Positions 23,604-33,180 of a DNA stretch of 64,000 bases are shown here, one piece after another. Where the stretch lies: contig NC_011566.1 in NCBI RefSeq assembly GCF_000014885.1, forward strand, positions 496,001 through 560,000, written 5' to 3'. The first letter of the stretch is position 1; each line of letters opens with the position of its first letter. The notes below the pieces were generated by a model that made no database searches, had not been told where the DNA came from, and worked only from the letters and a program-made list of their open reading frames with translations. Made by a program: the position numbers and the translations under genes. This stretch comes from Shewanella piezotolerans WP3. GTDB taxonomy: Bacteria; Pseudomonadota; Gammaproteobacteria; Enterobacterales; Shewanellaceae.

Positions 23604-26600
23604 TTTTAAACGGCTTATCGTGCTATTTTTCTTTAGTGCAGCCTTTTCTAATGTTGTAAACGCATTTGATGATATCGATGAGTCAGTATATTTTCCCGCG
23701 GTTGCTCAAGGGCATCATGGTAACAATAACAATAGTTGCCACCAGATCAGTGATCCTCAGTTCAAGCAGAATAACTCTGCACGAATAAATGGTACTGAAG
23801 GGCTAGGTTTAAAATTCTGTAGTTATAATTCCGGAAATGGATTACCAAATGACGGCTGTGATACCCCGTCGGGTGGAGATAGATATTGCTCTATCACAGG
23901 TGGGGATATTAGAGGCCTTAGTACAAACGGTTCAAATGCATTTAAATTTAGTAATGAAAATGGTGGGGAACTCGGCTGGTGCTCAAGCGGCCAAGATTAT
24001 ACGTTTGGTAATGGGAGCGATACCCAATTTGGTAAGATTTCAGTCTACAGTGCATGTACTGTTACTTTTTCGGCTAACCATGATGAATATAGAATAAAAA
24101 ACATTCTAGCTGGAGGTGGAGCTAAGATCGTCTTATCTGCCGGAGATTATTTCGTTGAAGAACTTAAGTTAGCATCAAATAGCCATATTATTGCTGAAGG
24201 CGATGTTCGAATATTTGTTAAATCAGCTATTGAAATCTCGGGAGCGAAAATTAACGAATCAGGTACGGGTAAAGTGCTGCTGTTTGGCTACGATAAAATG
24301 ACATTAAATGGTGGGACGTCGGTAAAAGCCAATCTTTATAGCGATGATGTCATTTATATGAATAGTTCTAGTGCTGTTGAGGGGCGAGTTACATCTCGTT
24401 ATTTAGAAATGAATTCGACCAGTAGTATTAATGATGATGCTAGCCCACCGCAAGCATTGAACTTCCAATTTGGCAAAGCAACCTCTGGCACAGTTACATT
24501 CGATACCGCTTTTGAAGCTGGTGTCACACCGTTGGTTTTTTTAATGCCAACTATTACTGAGAGTAATCCTAGCACTAGTGATGGTCCAGCCTCCGTTTTC
24601 ATCACTAGTATTTCAAGTACTGGCTTTAGTTGGAGCCAAAGATCGCCAGATGGCTCAGATTTTTCGGCTAACATTATGACGGAAATTCATTGGCTAGCGA
24701 CCACTGCGGGAACACACGAGTTTTCTGATGGCACTAAATTCGAGGCGGGTATTAAGGCGGTTGATGAGGTGCTTTATAAAGCGCTCGGCAGCTATGAAAG
24801 TGTCTCTTTGAGTCAAAGCTTTGATGTGGTGCTCAGTCAGATTCAATCGGCCAATAACAGTTGTTGGTTATCAAGTATTGCAGATCCCAATGGTAGTCAA
24901 CTCTCTATAGGAATGGATGTCTCAGAGGTGGTTACTGCGGGCCCAGGAAATGGCTTTGGCAACAAATATTGTCGCCAGGGAAGTAGTAGCACTAGACTTA
25001 ATCAACTGGGTAGTGAGGACATCGCGTATTTGGCGCTTGAGAGTGGCACTGGCACCATTTCATTAAATGGTAAGCAGACTAAATATCATTTTGGCAGCGG
25101 TTATTGGACAATCCCTCAAAGTACAGTGCAGAACCTTGATGCTCAATGTGCTTACGAAAGTGACCTTACTGGATTTGATACCCCTCCTGTTTTTGTTGCT
25201 GGTAAAAGTTCGAGATATGGTCCAGATGGTGGTTGGTTAAGACGATGTACTCTTACTAGTAATAAAGTGAGTATTGGGGTTGATGAGGATCAGTATCAAG
25301 ATAGTGAGCGCAGCCATGTCGCAGAAAATTACGCTTTTGTAGCGCTGTCATATGAAGATGAAACACCTGTATTACAGTGTTTCTACGATGATTTTAATCG
25401 TGATGATTTAGGTAGCGACTGGGCAATTAAAACGCTTGGTAACTCTACTGCACCTGCAATTGAATCCAACCGAATGCGTATTACGCCAGCAAGAGGTAAT
25501 CAAGCGACATCGAGCACTTATCAACGCCTTTTTCCTGCTGCAGATAACTTCGTTAAGGTCGAGTTTGATTACTACGCTTGGTCTCCTTCGTCAGGAACTG
25601 GAGGCGATGGTGTCGCTATTATTTTATCCGATGCATCTATCACTCCACAACCAGGCAGCTTTGGCGGAGCATTAGGTTATGCTCAACGTAATAATGGTAC
25701 GCCAGGGTTTGCGGGAGGTTGGATGGGGGTCGGTTTGGATGAGTATGGTAACTTCTCCAATCCAACTGAGGGTAAAATCGGAGGGCCTGGATTTAGAACT
25801 CAATCAGTGACAATCCGTGGCTCTGCTAACTCTAGTTACATGTATTTAGCTGGCACAGCGGCCAATTTAAACCCGGCTATTGATAAAAGGCCAACCAATA
25901 CAGCTTCGCCCAATCATAGGTATAGAATAACCGTAGACTCTCGAGTCGCTGGCCAAGCACTAGTATTAGTTGAGCGTGATATTAAAGACGGCAATGGATT
26001 CCAAATATTAGTGCCTGAATTTGACGCCAGAAATATTGCTGGTCAGGGTGGTGTCCCTGACGATTTTTATCTATCTATAACAGGCTCAACAGGTGGAGCT
26101 AATAACAACCATGAAATCGATAATTTTGAAGTTTGTTCATTAGATTCTGCGCCGGTTGGGCAACTCGTGCATCACTTTGAGTTTGATTACTCAAGTAGCC
26201 CACTAACCTGTAATGCAGAAGAGATGACGATTCGAGCCTGTCGTAATGCTAATTGCGATCTGTTTACCGATCCTGTTACAGCCAATCTAATACCTGCGTC
26301 AATGACTAATGGTGGCTGGGTGGGTGGCAATGTGGTTAATTTAGTTAATGGTACGGCGACAGTGAGTTTGCGTTCTAATACAGTGTCACCTGTGACTATT
26401 GGTGTTTCTAGTTCTTTCCCATCAACGGTTGCAGGCAGTAACACTCTTTGTAGGCAAGGTAGTGGAGCGCTAAATAGCGCCAGCTGTACGCTTGCATTTG
26501 CCGAAAGCGGGTTTATTTTTGATATCCCTGATGAGCTTTCAAATAAACCATCAACGGATATTCTGGTAAAGGCTGTTAAGCAAGGTGATGCAGGTCAAGC

Positions 26601-28233
26601 ATGTGTGCCAGCGTTTAAGAGTCAAACTAAATCGCTTAATTTCTGGAGTGATTATGCAGAGCCTACGACAGGAACCATGAAAGTTTCGGTTAAGTCTGGC
26701 AGTGTTGAAAAAGAGGTTGGCATCTCTTTGGCAACAGCTGAGAGCATGAGCCTCAATTTTGATGAGAATGGTGAGGCTAAAATAGACGTCAACTATGCCG
26801 ATGCCGGCGAGATGCAGCTCAATGCACGATATACAGGCACTGGTGACGAAGATGGCTTGGTGATGAATGGCAGCAATAAGTTTGTCCGTCGTCCAGTGGG
26901 GATCTGTTTAGAGTCTGATTCCTGTACCAACTGCAGTGTTAGCAGTGCTAAGTATAAAAGAGCAGGCGAGGAGTTTGATATCAAGGTTAAAGCTATGGCT
27001 TGGCAGTCAGATACTGACGCTGATATCTGCAGTGGCAATGCGGTAACTCCAAATTTCTCTCACGATAACATGCTGCTGACTCATGAACTTATCAGTCCAA
27101 CCATTGCTGAAGGTGGTGAAGCAGGAACCTTGGGCAAAAGTGAATACGAACAAAATGCTGGTGAGCAAGTGATCGCACAATCAGTTTCGGAAGTGGGTAT
27201 TTTCACTTTTTCAGTAGAACCTAAAGCTGGCGGCTATTTTGGCTATAGTATCCCGGGAGCTACAACGGAAAGTATTGGACGCTTTACCCCCTATTACTTG
27301 ACGGTAACTCCTAATAAGCCCGCACCTCAAGCAAGTTGTGGTGTGTTTACTTATATGGACGAGCCGTTTTTATTCAAAACGGGTGCTGAGCCTAAGCTGC
27401 TGGTACTTGGTAAAAATATTGATGGCAATGAAACTAAAAACTATCAGGTAGAAAATTGGTGGAAGTATCAAAATCAATGGACTCATCGAGCATTCAGTAA
27501 TATTGCCGGCTCGACACTCCCAGTGCTTGAAGAGTTAGACCCTAATAGTCGTACCGTTGCTTATCTTGATGGTACTGACAGTGAAGTTAGATCGGCCTAT
27601 TTAGTGGATGGTACGCTTAGATACAACCGCACCACTGCTTTAATAACACCTTTTGATGCCGTATTTGAACTCAGTCTTGAAGTGAACGACCTCAAGGATA
27701 CTGACGGTATCTGTTATCAACAGAATGCTGCAGCCGATTGTACAGGTGTTACTTTTACTGACATAGCCAAAGATGACAACTTTGAAATGCGCTACGGCCG
27801 TTTAGTGATGCAAAATGCCTATGGGCCATCATCAGAAGAGTTGCGGCTTGAGCTTGGCACTGAATATGTTGATGCAAATTCACGGTGGGTGAGTAATGGC
27901 CAAGATAGCTGCTCTGTTTTCGATACCACAACCGCAACCGTTGTCGAGGATACTGGTTTAGTGCTAACGCCTGACGCGGGACTTGGCGCCGTCGAGGGAT
28001 TTACTAATACTGGTGGCAACGGTAAAACAGGTTCAATTGGCTTAGGCAATAGCTTTATCTATTTCCCTGCACCGAATGCCGAAGGTGAAGTGGGATTACA
28101 GCTTCATGTTGATAAGTGGCTGCAGTGGTATTGGAACTTCGATAGCGCCGCACTTGAGGACCCAAGAGCGAGTGCTTTCTTTGGTACTTATCGCGGTCAT
28201 GATCGCATTATATATTGGCGAGAAGTTAATTAA
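23596..28233 (+). CDS. mshQ: Giant exported tip protein MshQ
   Basis: This exported protein of 1545 residues starts with GTG inside mshP and carries a signal peptide (residues 1-24). A beta-helix-like stretch near 170-280 (SNSHIIAEGDVRIFVKS...GTSVKANLYSDDVIYM) comes first. A segment near 288-385 (LNFQFGKATSGTVTFDTAF) resembles H-type lectin modules. From about 596, FYDDFNRDDLGSDW opens a concanavalin-like jelly-roll. From about 850, the CNAEEMTIRACRNANCDLFT pattern opens the C-terminal DUF6701 region typical of MshQ, ending IYWREVN. It is the last msh gene. The lectin-like parts suggest a surface-binding adhesin at the pilus tip (inference). Confidence 0.85.
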   Translation: MSNFKRLIVLFFFSAAFSNVVNAFDDIDESVYFPAVAQGHHGNNNNSCHQISDPQFKQNNSARINGTEGLGLKFCSYNSGNGLPNDGCDTPSGGDRYCSITGGDIRGLSTNGSNAFKFSNENGGELGWCSSGQDYTFGNGSDTQFGKISVYSACTVTFSANHDEYRIKNILAGGGAKIVLSAGDYFVEELKLASNSHIIAEGDVRIFVKSAIEISGAKINESGTGKVLLFGYDKMTLNGGTSVKANLYSDDVIYMNSSSAVEGRVTSRYLEMNSTSSINDDASPPQALNFQFGKATSGTVTFDTAFEAGVTPLVFLMPTITESNPSTSDGPASVFITSISSTGFSWSQRSPDGSDFSANIMTEIHWLATTAGTHEFSDGTKFEAGIKAVDEVLYKALGSYESVSLSQSFDVVLSQIQSANNSCWLSSIADPNGSQLSIGMDVSEVVTAGPGNGFGNKYCRQGSSSTRLNQLGSEDIAYLALESGTGTISLNGKQTKYHFGSGYWTIPQSTVQNLDAQCAYESDLTGFDTPPVFVAGKSSRYGPDGGWLRRCTLTSNKVSIGVDEDQYQDSERSHVAENYAFVALSYEDETPVLQCFYDDFNRDDLGSDWAIKTLGNSTAPAIESNRMRITPARGNQATSSTYQRLFPAADNFVKVEFDYYAWSPSSGTGGDGVAIILSDASITPQPGSFGGALGYAQRNNGTPGFAGGWMGVGLDEYGNFSNPTEGKIGGPGFRTQSVTIRGSANSSYMYLAGTAANLNPAIDKRPTNTASPNHRYRITVDSRVAGQALVLVERDIKDGNGFQILVPEFDARNIAGQGGVPDDFYLSITGSTGGANNNHEIDNFEVCSLDSAPVGQLVHHFEFDYSSSPLTCNAEEMTIRACRNANCDLFTDPVTANLIPASMTNGGWVGGNVVNLVNGTATVSLRSNTVSPVTIGVSSSFPSTVAGSNTLCRQGSGALNSASCTLAFAESGFIFDIPDELSNKPSTDILVKAVKQGDAGQACVPAFKSQTKSLNFWSDYAEPTTGTMKVSVKSGSVEKEVGISLATAESMSLNFDENGEAKIDVNYADAGEMQLNARYTGTGDEDGLVMNGSNKFVRRPVGICLESDSCTNCSVSSAKYKRAGEEFDIKVKAMAWQSDTDADICSGNAVTPNFSHDNMLLTHELISPTIAEGGEAGTLGKSEYEQNAGEQVIAQSVSEVGIFTFSVEPKAGGYFGYSIPGATTESIGRFTPYYLTVTPNKPAPQASCGVFTYMDEPFLFKTGAEPKLLVLGKNIDGNETKNYQVENWWKYQNQWTHRAFSNIAGSTLPVLEELDPNSRTVAYLDGTDSEVRSAYLVDGTLRYNRTTALITPFDAVFELSLEVNDLKDTDGICYQQNAAADCTGVTFTDIAKDDNFEMRYGRLVMQNAYGPSSEELRLELGTEYVDANSRWVSNGQDSCSVFDTTTATVVEDTGLVLTPDAGLGAVEGFTNTGGNGKTGSIGLGNSFIYFPAPNAEGEVGLQLHVDKWLQWYWNFDSAALEDPRASAFFGTYRGHDRIIYWREVN

Positions 28234-28426
28234 ACGTAAGCAGTATAAGTATAAGCGCCATTAACGCGTGGCCGCGGCAAACTATTGACTCATACTTTAT
28301 CGAGTTTTTGCAAAAAACTTTGCTTCATTAGCAAATGTTAACCTCTGCGGCCTTGTGGAATATACAGAGCATGATAAAGTTACCTGATTTCTTTTTTCTT
28401 CGACTCCACAGAGACAGGCTGGTTAC

Positions 28427-29476
28427 ATGTTCAAGAAGCTACGCGGCATTTTTTCTAATGATCTTTCGATCGATTTGGGTACAGCTAATACGCTAATTTA
28501 CGTCCGCGAAGAGGGCATCGTTTTGAACGAACCTTCAGTGGTTGCTATCCGTGGAGAACGGTCTGGTTCGGGTCAGAAGTCGGTTGCGGCCGTCGGTACT
28601 GAAGCTAAGCAGATGCTAGGTCGTACCCCTGGAAATATTCAAGCAATTCGTCCAATGAAAGACGGTGTAATTGCCGACTTTTACGTGACTGAAAAAATGC
28701 TACAGCATTTTATCAAGCAAGTGCATAACAACAGCGTATTCCGCCCAAGCCCTCGTGTTTTGGTTTGTGTACCGGTTGGTGCGACCCAAGTTGAGCGACG
28801 CGCTATTCGCGAATCAGCAATGGGTGCGGGTGCTCGCGAAGTGTATTTGATTGAAGAGCCAATGGCTGCGGCAATTGGTGCAGGTCTTCCGGTTTCAGAA
28901 GCAACCGGTTCAATGGTTGTTGATATCGGTGGTGGTACTACAGAAGTGGCGATTATCTCGCTAAACGGCGTAGTTTACTCTTCATCTGTACGTATCGGTG
29001 GTGACAAGTTTGATGATGCAATTATCAACTACGTACGCCGTAACTACGGTAGCTTAATTGGTGAAGCAACGGCTGAACGTATTAAGCACACTATTGGTAC
29101 CGCTTACCCAGGTGACGAAGTATTAGAAATTGAAGTACGTGGTCGTAACCTTGCAGAAGGCGTACCGCGTAGCTTTACCCTAAACAGCAACGAAATTTTA
29201 GAAGCACTGCAGGAGCCACTTTCTGGCATCGTTAGTGCTGTTATGGTTGCACTCGAGCAGTCTCCACCAGAATTGGCGTCCGATATTTCAGAGCGCGGCA
29301 TGGTACTGACTGGTGGTGGCGCGCTGATTCGCGATCTGGATCGTCTACTGATGCAAGAAACAGGTATTCCTGTGATGATTGCTGACGACCCACTCACTTG
29401 TGTGGCTCGTGGTGGCGGTAAAGCCCTCGAGATGATCGATATGCACGGTGGCGACTTATTCTCCGAAGAAAATTAA
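28427..29476 (+). CDS. mreB: Rod-shape actin homologue MreB
   Basis: This bacterial actin forms membrane filaments that guide lateral wall synthesis; 349 residues. It has an N-terminal amphipathic MFKKLRGIFSNDLSIDLGTANTLIY, phosphate-1 and phosphate-2 ATP loops (DLGTANT, VVDIGGGTTEVAII), the connect motifs and ERGMVLTGGGALIRDLDRLL near the C-terminus. Its neighbours mreC and mreD give the standard operon. A 193-base gap after mshQ should hold its promoter; I see no convincing sigma-70 pair. Confidence 0.97.
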   Translation: MFKKLRGIFSNDLSIDLGTANTLIYVREEGIVLNEPSVVAIRGERSGSGQKSVAAVGTEAKQMLGRTPGNIQAIRPMKDGVIADFYVTEKMLQHFIKQVHNNSVFRPSPRVLVCVPVGATQVERRAIRESAMGAGAREVYLIEEPMAAAIGAGLPVSEATGSMVVDIGGGTTEVAIISLNGVVYSSSVRIGGDKFDDAIINYVRRNYGSLIGEATAERIKHTIGTAYPGDEVLEIEVRGRNLAEGVPRSFTLNSNEILEALQEPLSGIVSAVMVALEQSPPELASDISERGMVLTGGGALIRDLDRLLMQETGIPVMIADDPLTCVARGGGKALEMIDMHGGDLFSEEN

Positions 29477-29487
29477 GACGGTTAAAA

Positions 29488-29515
29488 AGGGCGGTGATTA
29501 CCGCCCTAGCTTTTT
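29488..29515 (+). terminator. Terminator-like hairpin between mreB and mreC
   Basis: AGGGCGG / CCGCCCT make a 7-bp GC-rich stem followed by AGCTTTTT, and the mreC ATG is the very next base (29516). It looks like a partial terminator or attenuator lowering mreCD relative to mreB. Because it occupies the place of the mreC ribosome site, it may also block initiation. Confidence 0.65.
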
Positions 29516-30403
29516 ATGAAACCTATTTTTGTTCGCGGTATATCCAACCAATTTAGATTGACCTTAGCTGTCATCATGTCAGTGATTCTACTTGTCGCTA
29601 ATGACAGGCTTGAGCCTGTGCGCAATTCCTTGTCTTCTCTTCTAAGTCCATTGCAGTATGTCGCCAATATCCCTGGGGTATTGCTCGACGAGTCCGCCGA
29701 AAGCCTAGCAACTCGCAATATGCTGGCTAAGCAAAACAAAGAACTGCTACGTCAACAACTGTTGATGAGTGAACGTTTACAACGCTTTGAACATCTGCGT
29801 CAGGAAAACGACCGTTTACGTGGCTTGTTAGGCTCTCCTGTGCATATGGATTCGAAGAAAGTGGTTGCTGAAGTCATGGAGGTCGCCAGCGATCCATTCC
29901 ATCAGTATGTCGTGCTTAACCGGGGGGCACGCAGTGGTGTTTTTGTTGGCCAACCCGTTGTTGATGCTCAAGGCGTAGTGGGGCAAGTCGTGCAGGTCAG
30001 TGAGTTGACCAGCCGAGTACTGCTACTATCTGATACCTCCCATGGTATTCCCGTTCGAATTACGCGTAATGACGTGAGAATGATGGCTATCGGCACGGGC
30101 TCTTTGGATGAGCTTGAGTTACGCCATGTTGCAAAAAGTACCGATGTACGCGCTGGGGATTTATTGGTGTCCTCTGGTTTAGGAAAGCGATTCCCTGAAG
30201 GTTACCCCGTCGCACGGGTCATGTCGGTCGAGAAAGAGGATGGAAAAAACTACGCAACCGTTATTGCACAGCCTCTAGCGGCGCTAGATCGCATTCGTTA
30301 CTTGCTGCTGATTTGGCCTGATATCGAAGCTGATGAAGCGGAGTTGATTACATCTGAAAGTGTTAAAGCTGCATTAGAAGCCAACAAGGAGGCGACACCA
30401 TGA
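29516..30403 (+). CDS. mreC: Rod-shape determining protein MreC
   Basis: This bitopic inner-membrane protein links MreB to the elongasome; 295 residues. It opens MKPIFVRGISNQFRLTLAVIM, close to the E. coli MreC N-terminus, which fixes the start although no ribosome site is visible. A transmembrane helix lies near residues 14-30, a coiled coil near 65-105 (MLAKQNKELLRQQLLMSERLQRF, shown here in part), then two periplasmic beta domains with SGVFVGQPVVDAQGVVGQV and SDTSHGIPVRI. ATGA overlap couples it to mreD. Confidence 0.95.
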   Translation: MKPIFVRGISNQFRLTLAVIMSVILLVANDRLEPVRNSLSSLLSPLQYVANIPGVLLDESAESLATRNMLAKQNKELLRQQLLMSERLQRFEHLRQENDRLRGLLGSPVHMDSKKVVAEVMEVASDPFHQYVVLNRGARSGVFVGQPVVDAQGVVGQVVQVSELTSRVLLLSDTSHGIPVRITRNDVRMMAIGTGSLDELELRHVAKSTDVRAGDLLVSSGLGKRFPEGYPVARVMSVEKEDGKNYATVIAQPLAALDRIRYLLLIWPDIEADEAELITSESVKAALEANKEATP

Positions 30404-30888
30404 GTTTACATGTCGCGAATGGCCGTTGGGTCGTTTGGCTGAGCTTGCTAGTCGCTATGATGTTTCAAATCATGCCTTTGCCTGGATTGGTTGAAGCGTG
30501 GCGACCAGATTGGTTATTGCTAGTCATTATTTACTGGGCAATGGCGCTTCCACACCGATACAATATTCTAACGGCTTGGGTGCTGGGTGTGTTGTTGGAT
30601 ATCTTGCTGGGGGCAACATTAGGTATTCGGGCATTTGCCATGTCGATTGTGGTTTATGTGGTGGTGTTACACTTTCAGCGCCTGCGTAATTTTCCTATGT
30701 GGCAACAAGCTTTGTTGGTGGCGACTCAAGTGGCGCTGTATAACCTGATAGTTTTTTGGGTACAGTTTGTCACCGGGACGGCAAGCTTTGATATCACTTT
30801 ATTTTACCCAGCATTTTCATGTTTGATTATGTGGCCTTGGATATTTTGGATCCTGCGTCGGGTCAGGCGCCTGTATAAAGTCCGTTAG
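30400..30888 (+). CDS. mreD: Rod-shape determining protein MreD
   Basis: This is an integral membrane protein of 162 residues with about five transmembrane helices. Family signatures are RPDWLLLVIIYWAMALPHR and GVLLDILLGATLGIRA. It works with MreC and RodA/PBP2 in side-wall growth. Its start overlaps the mreC stop. The intergenic region to maf is 89 bases. Confidence 0.94.
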   Translation: MSLHVANGRWVVWLSLLVAMMFQIMPLPGLVEAWRPDWLLLVIIYWAMALPHRYNILTAWVLGVLLDILLGATLGIRAFAMSIVVYVVVLHFQRLRNFPMWQQALLVATQVALYNLIVFWVQFVTGTASFDITLFYPAFSCLIMWPWIFWILRRVRRLYKVR

Positions 30889-30977
30889 CTGGCAGGGCTT
30901 GGCAATAACGTTTATTTAATTATTTTCTACTTGCGCGGCATCTTCTTTGCTAAGTGCGAGCTAATAGGTATTGTAGA

Positions 30978-31574
30978 ATGAAGTTAGTACTCGCTTCGGC
31001 ATCACCAAGACGTAAAGAGTTATTGGCTCAGTTAGGCTTTTTGAACTCAACTGATAACGCGTCATTTAGTTTTGATATTCTGGCTACAGATATCGATGAG
31101 AGCCATCGTGCTGGTGAGTTAGCTGAAGATTTTGTGGTGCGCTTAGCAACAGAAAAAGCGCTTGCAGGTCTCGAGCTTCATCCCGAACGTGGCCAGATCG
31201 TGGTGCTGGGCTCCGATACCATCGTGGTGCAAGGTGACAAGATATTGGGCAAACCCGTAGATGATGCTGATGCTAAAACCATGCTAACTCAGTTATCAGG
31301 CGAAGCACATCAAGTGATGACCGCTGTAGCCGTTACCGATGGCGATAAAACGCTTAGTAAGCTGGTCACAACAGGCGTTAATTTTTGCGCTATGACTGAA
31401 GCTGATATTTTAGCTTATATCGCGACTAGAGAGCCTATGGATAAGGCTGGAGCTTATGGGATCCAAGGACTTGGAGGCAGTTTTGTAGAGGCTATTGAGG
31501 GAAGTTATTCCGCAGTAGTTGGGTTACCTTTGGTAGAAACCCGTGCGTTGTTGTGTGAGTTGAAAGTTTTATAA
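30978..31574 (+). CDS. maf: Maf-type nucleotide pyrophosphatase (YhdE-like)
   Basis: This house-cleaning enzyme hydrolyses dTTP/UTP and modified nucleoside triphosphates to monophosphates. It has 198 residues and starts MKLVLASASPRRKELLAQLG, the Maf signature with the substrate SxSPRR loop. ATDIDESH, GSDTIVVQG and LGKPVDDADA follow, then MDKAGAYGIQGLGG. The ATG at 30978 gives the exact family N-terminus; an in-frame start eight codons earlier does not. It lies between mreD and rng as in E. coli (yhdE). Confidence 0.94.
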   Translation: MKLVLASASPRRKELLAQLGFLNSTDNASFSFDILATDIDESHRAGELAEDFVVRLATEKALAGLELHPERGQIVVLGSDTIVVQGDKILGKPVDDADAKTMLTQLSGEAHQVMTAVAVTDGDKTLSKLVTTGVNFCAMTEADILAYIATREPMDKAGAYGIQGLGGSFVEAIEGSYSAVVGLPLVETRALLCELKVL

Positions 31575-31671
31575 CCCTACAAATTAATAATAAGAAAGAT
31601 TTTTGGTTATGAAAATACTCAGTAGCGTCGAATCCTTTTTAAGTTAGCTATTTCCCTAAGTGGGGTGAGTT

Positions 31672-33180
31672 TTGAATACAGGTCGAATCGTGCCAGGTAG
31701 AGTCCAGAGAAAAATTGGTTCTGAACTACTGATCAATGTGACACCAACTGAGGCTCGAGTAGCTTTGGTTGAGCACGGTGTATTGCAAGAAGTTCATATC
31801 GAGCGACGCATGAAGCGCGGCTTGGTGGGCAATATCTATAAAGGTAAGGTTAGCCGCGTACTGCCTGGTATGCAGGCTGCATTTGTCGATATTGGCTTAG
31901 ATAAAGCCGCTTTTTTGCATGCCTCGGATATCGTGCCGCATACAGAGTGTGTTGCAGATGTGGAGAAAGGCAATTTTGTTGTACGTGATATTGCTGAGCT
32001 TGTTAGACAGGGCCAGGATATTATGGTGCAGGTGGTTAAAGATCCTCTTGGTACTAAAGGCGCTCGCTTAACTACCGATATTACTCTGCCATCTCGTTAT
32101 CTGGTCTTTATGCCTGGTTCTAGCCATGTCGGTGTTTCTCAGCGTATTGAAAGTGAAGAAATTCGCGCAAGACTAAAGAAAATAACTGAACCCTTTGTTG
32201 ATGATGATGGTGGGTTTATTATCCGCACCGCAGCAGAGAGTGCTGGCGAAGATGAGCTGGTGCAAGATGCCGCTTTTTTAAGGCGTGTCTGGGCTAAAGT
32301 CAGCGAGCGTCGTAAGCGCCGAGGAGTATCATTACTCTATCAAGATTTGGCTCTGCCAGTGCGAATCGTACGCGACTTTGTCGGTACTGAGCTTGACCAA
32401 ATTCAAGTTGATTCTAATCAGACCTATGAAGAGCTACAGCAGTTTGCCCATGAGTTTATGCCAGAAATTGCCAATAAACTTGAACACTACAATGGTCCTA
32501 TCCCTATTTTTGACCTCTATGATGTCGAAAATGAAGTGCAGCGCGCATTAGGCCGTAAGGTCGAGCTAAAGTCTGGTGGCTACCTGATTATCGATCAAAC
32601 CGAAGCGATGACAACGGTTGATATCAATACTGGCGCTTTTGTTGGTCACCGAAATCTAGAAGAAACTATTTTCAACACTAATCTTGAAGCGACCCAAGCG
32701 ATTGCCCGCCAATTAAGGCTACGTAATTTAGGCGGCATTATCATTATCGACTTTATTGATATGCAAGAAGCTGAGCATCAAAAGCGGGTTCTTTCTAGCC
32801 TTGAAGCTGCATTGTCGGTCGATAGAGTTAAGACTAATATTAGTGGTTTTTCAGGCCTTGGCTTGGTTGAGATGACGCGTAAGCGTACCCGTGAAAGTCT
32901 AGAGCATGTGCTGTGCGGCGAATGCCCCTCTTGCCTTGGGACTGGAAGCTTAAAAACGGTAGAGACAGTTTCATATGAAATCTTCAGAGAAATAATTCGC
33001 TTGAATCGCGGCTATGACGCCGATGAGTTCCTAGTTTATTGCGCGCCAGCGGTATACCACAGCCTTAAAGGTGACGAGAGCCATCTTTTAGCTGAGCTCG
33101 AGGTGTATATCTCTAAACGAGTGCGCTTGCAAAATGAGCCTATGTACGCTCAGAATAAATTTGATGTGGTGATAATGTAG
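31672..33180 (+). CDS. rng: Ribonuclease G
   Basis: This endoribonuclease of the RNase E/G family matures the 5' end of 16S rRNA and decays some mRNAs; 502 residues. An S1-like domain (GNIYKGKVSRVLPGMQAAFVD) near residues 45-130 is followed by a first-domain DPLGTKGARLTTDI. The catalytic aspartate loop TVDINTGAFVGHRNL comes next, then IIIDFIDM and the zinc-link cysteines CGECPSCLG. The start is TTG 31672 with GGGGTGAG 4 bases upstream; it gives about 13 more residues than E. coli Rng. Its TAG overlaps the GTG of yhdP. Confidence 0.96.
   Translation: MNTGRIVPGRVQRKIGSELLINVTPTEARVALVEHGVLQEVHIERRMKRGLVGNIYKGKVSRVLPGMQAAFVDIGLDKAAFLHASDIVPHTECVADVEKGNFVVRDIAELVRQGQDIMVQVVKDPLGTKGARLTTDITLPSRYLVFMPGSSHVGVSQRIESEEIRARLKKITEPFVDDDGGFIIRTAAESAGEDELVQDAAFLRRVWAKVSERRKRRGVSLLYQDLALPVRIVRDFVGTELDQIQVDSNQTYEELQQFAHEFMPEIANKLEHYNGPIPIFDLYDVENEVQRALGRKVELKSGGYLIIDQTEAMTTVDINTGAFVGHRNLEETIFNTNLEATQAIARQLRLRNLGGIIIIDFIDMQEAEHQKRVLSSLEAALSVDRVKTNISGFSGLGLVEMTRKRTRESLEHVLCGECPSCLGTGSLKTVETVSYEIFREIIRLNRGYDADEFLVYCAPAVYHSLKGDESHLLAELEVYISKRVRLQNEPMYAQNKFDVVIM

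Noticed and set aside
28285..28312. TTGACT as the mreB promoter -35
   Set aside because: No acceptable -10 at 16-18 bases; mreB promoter left unassigned.
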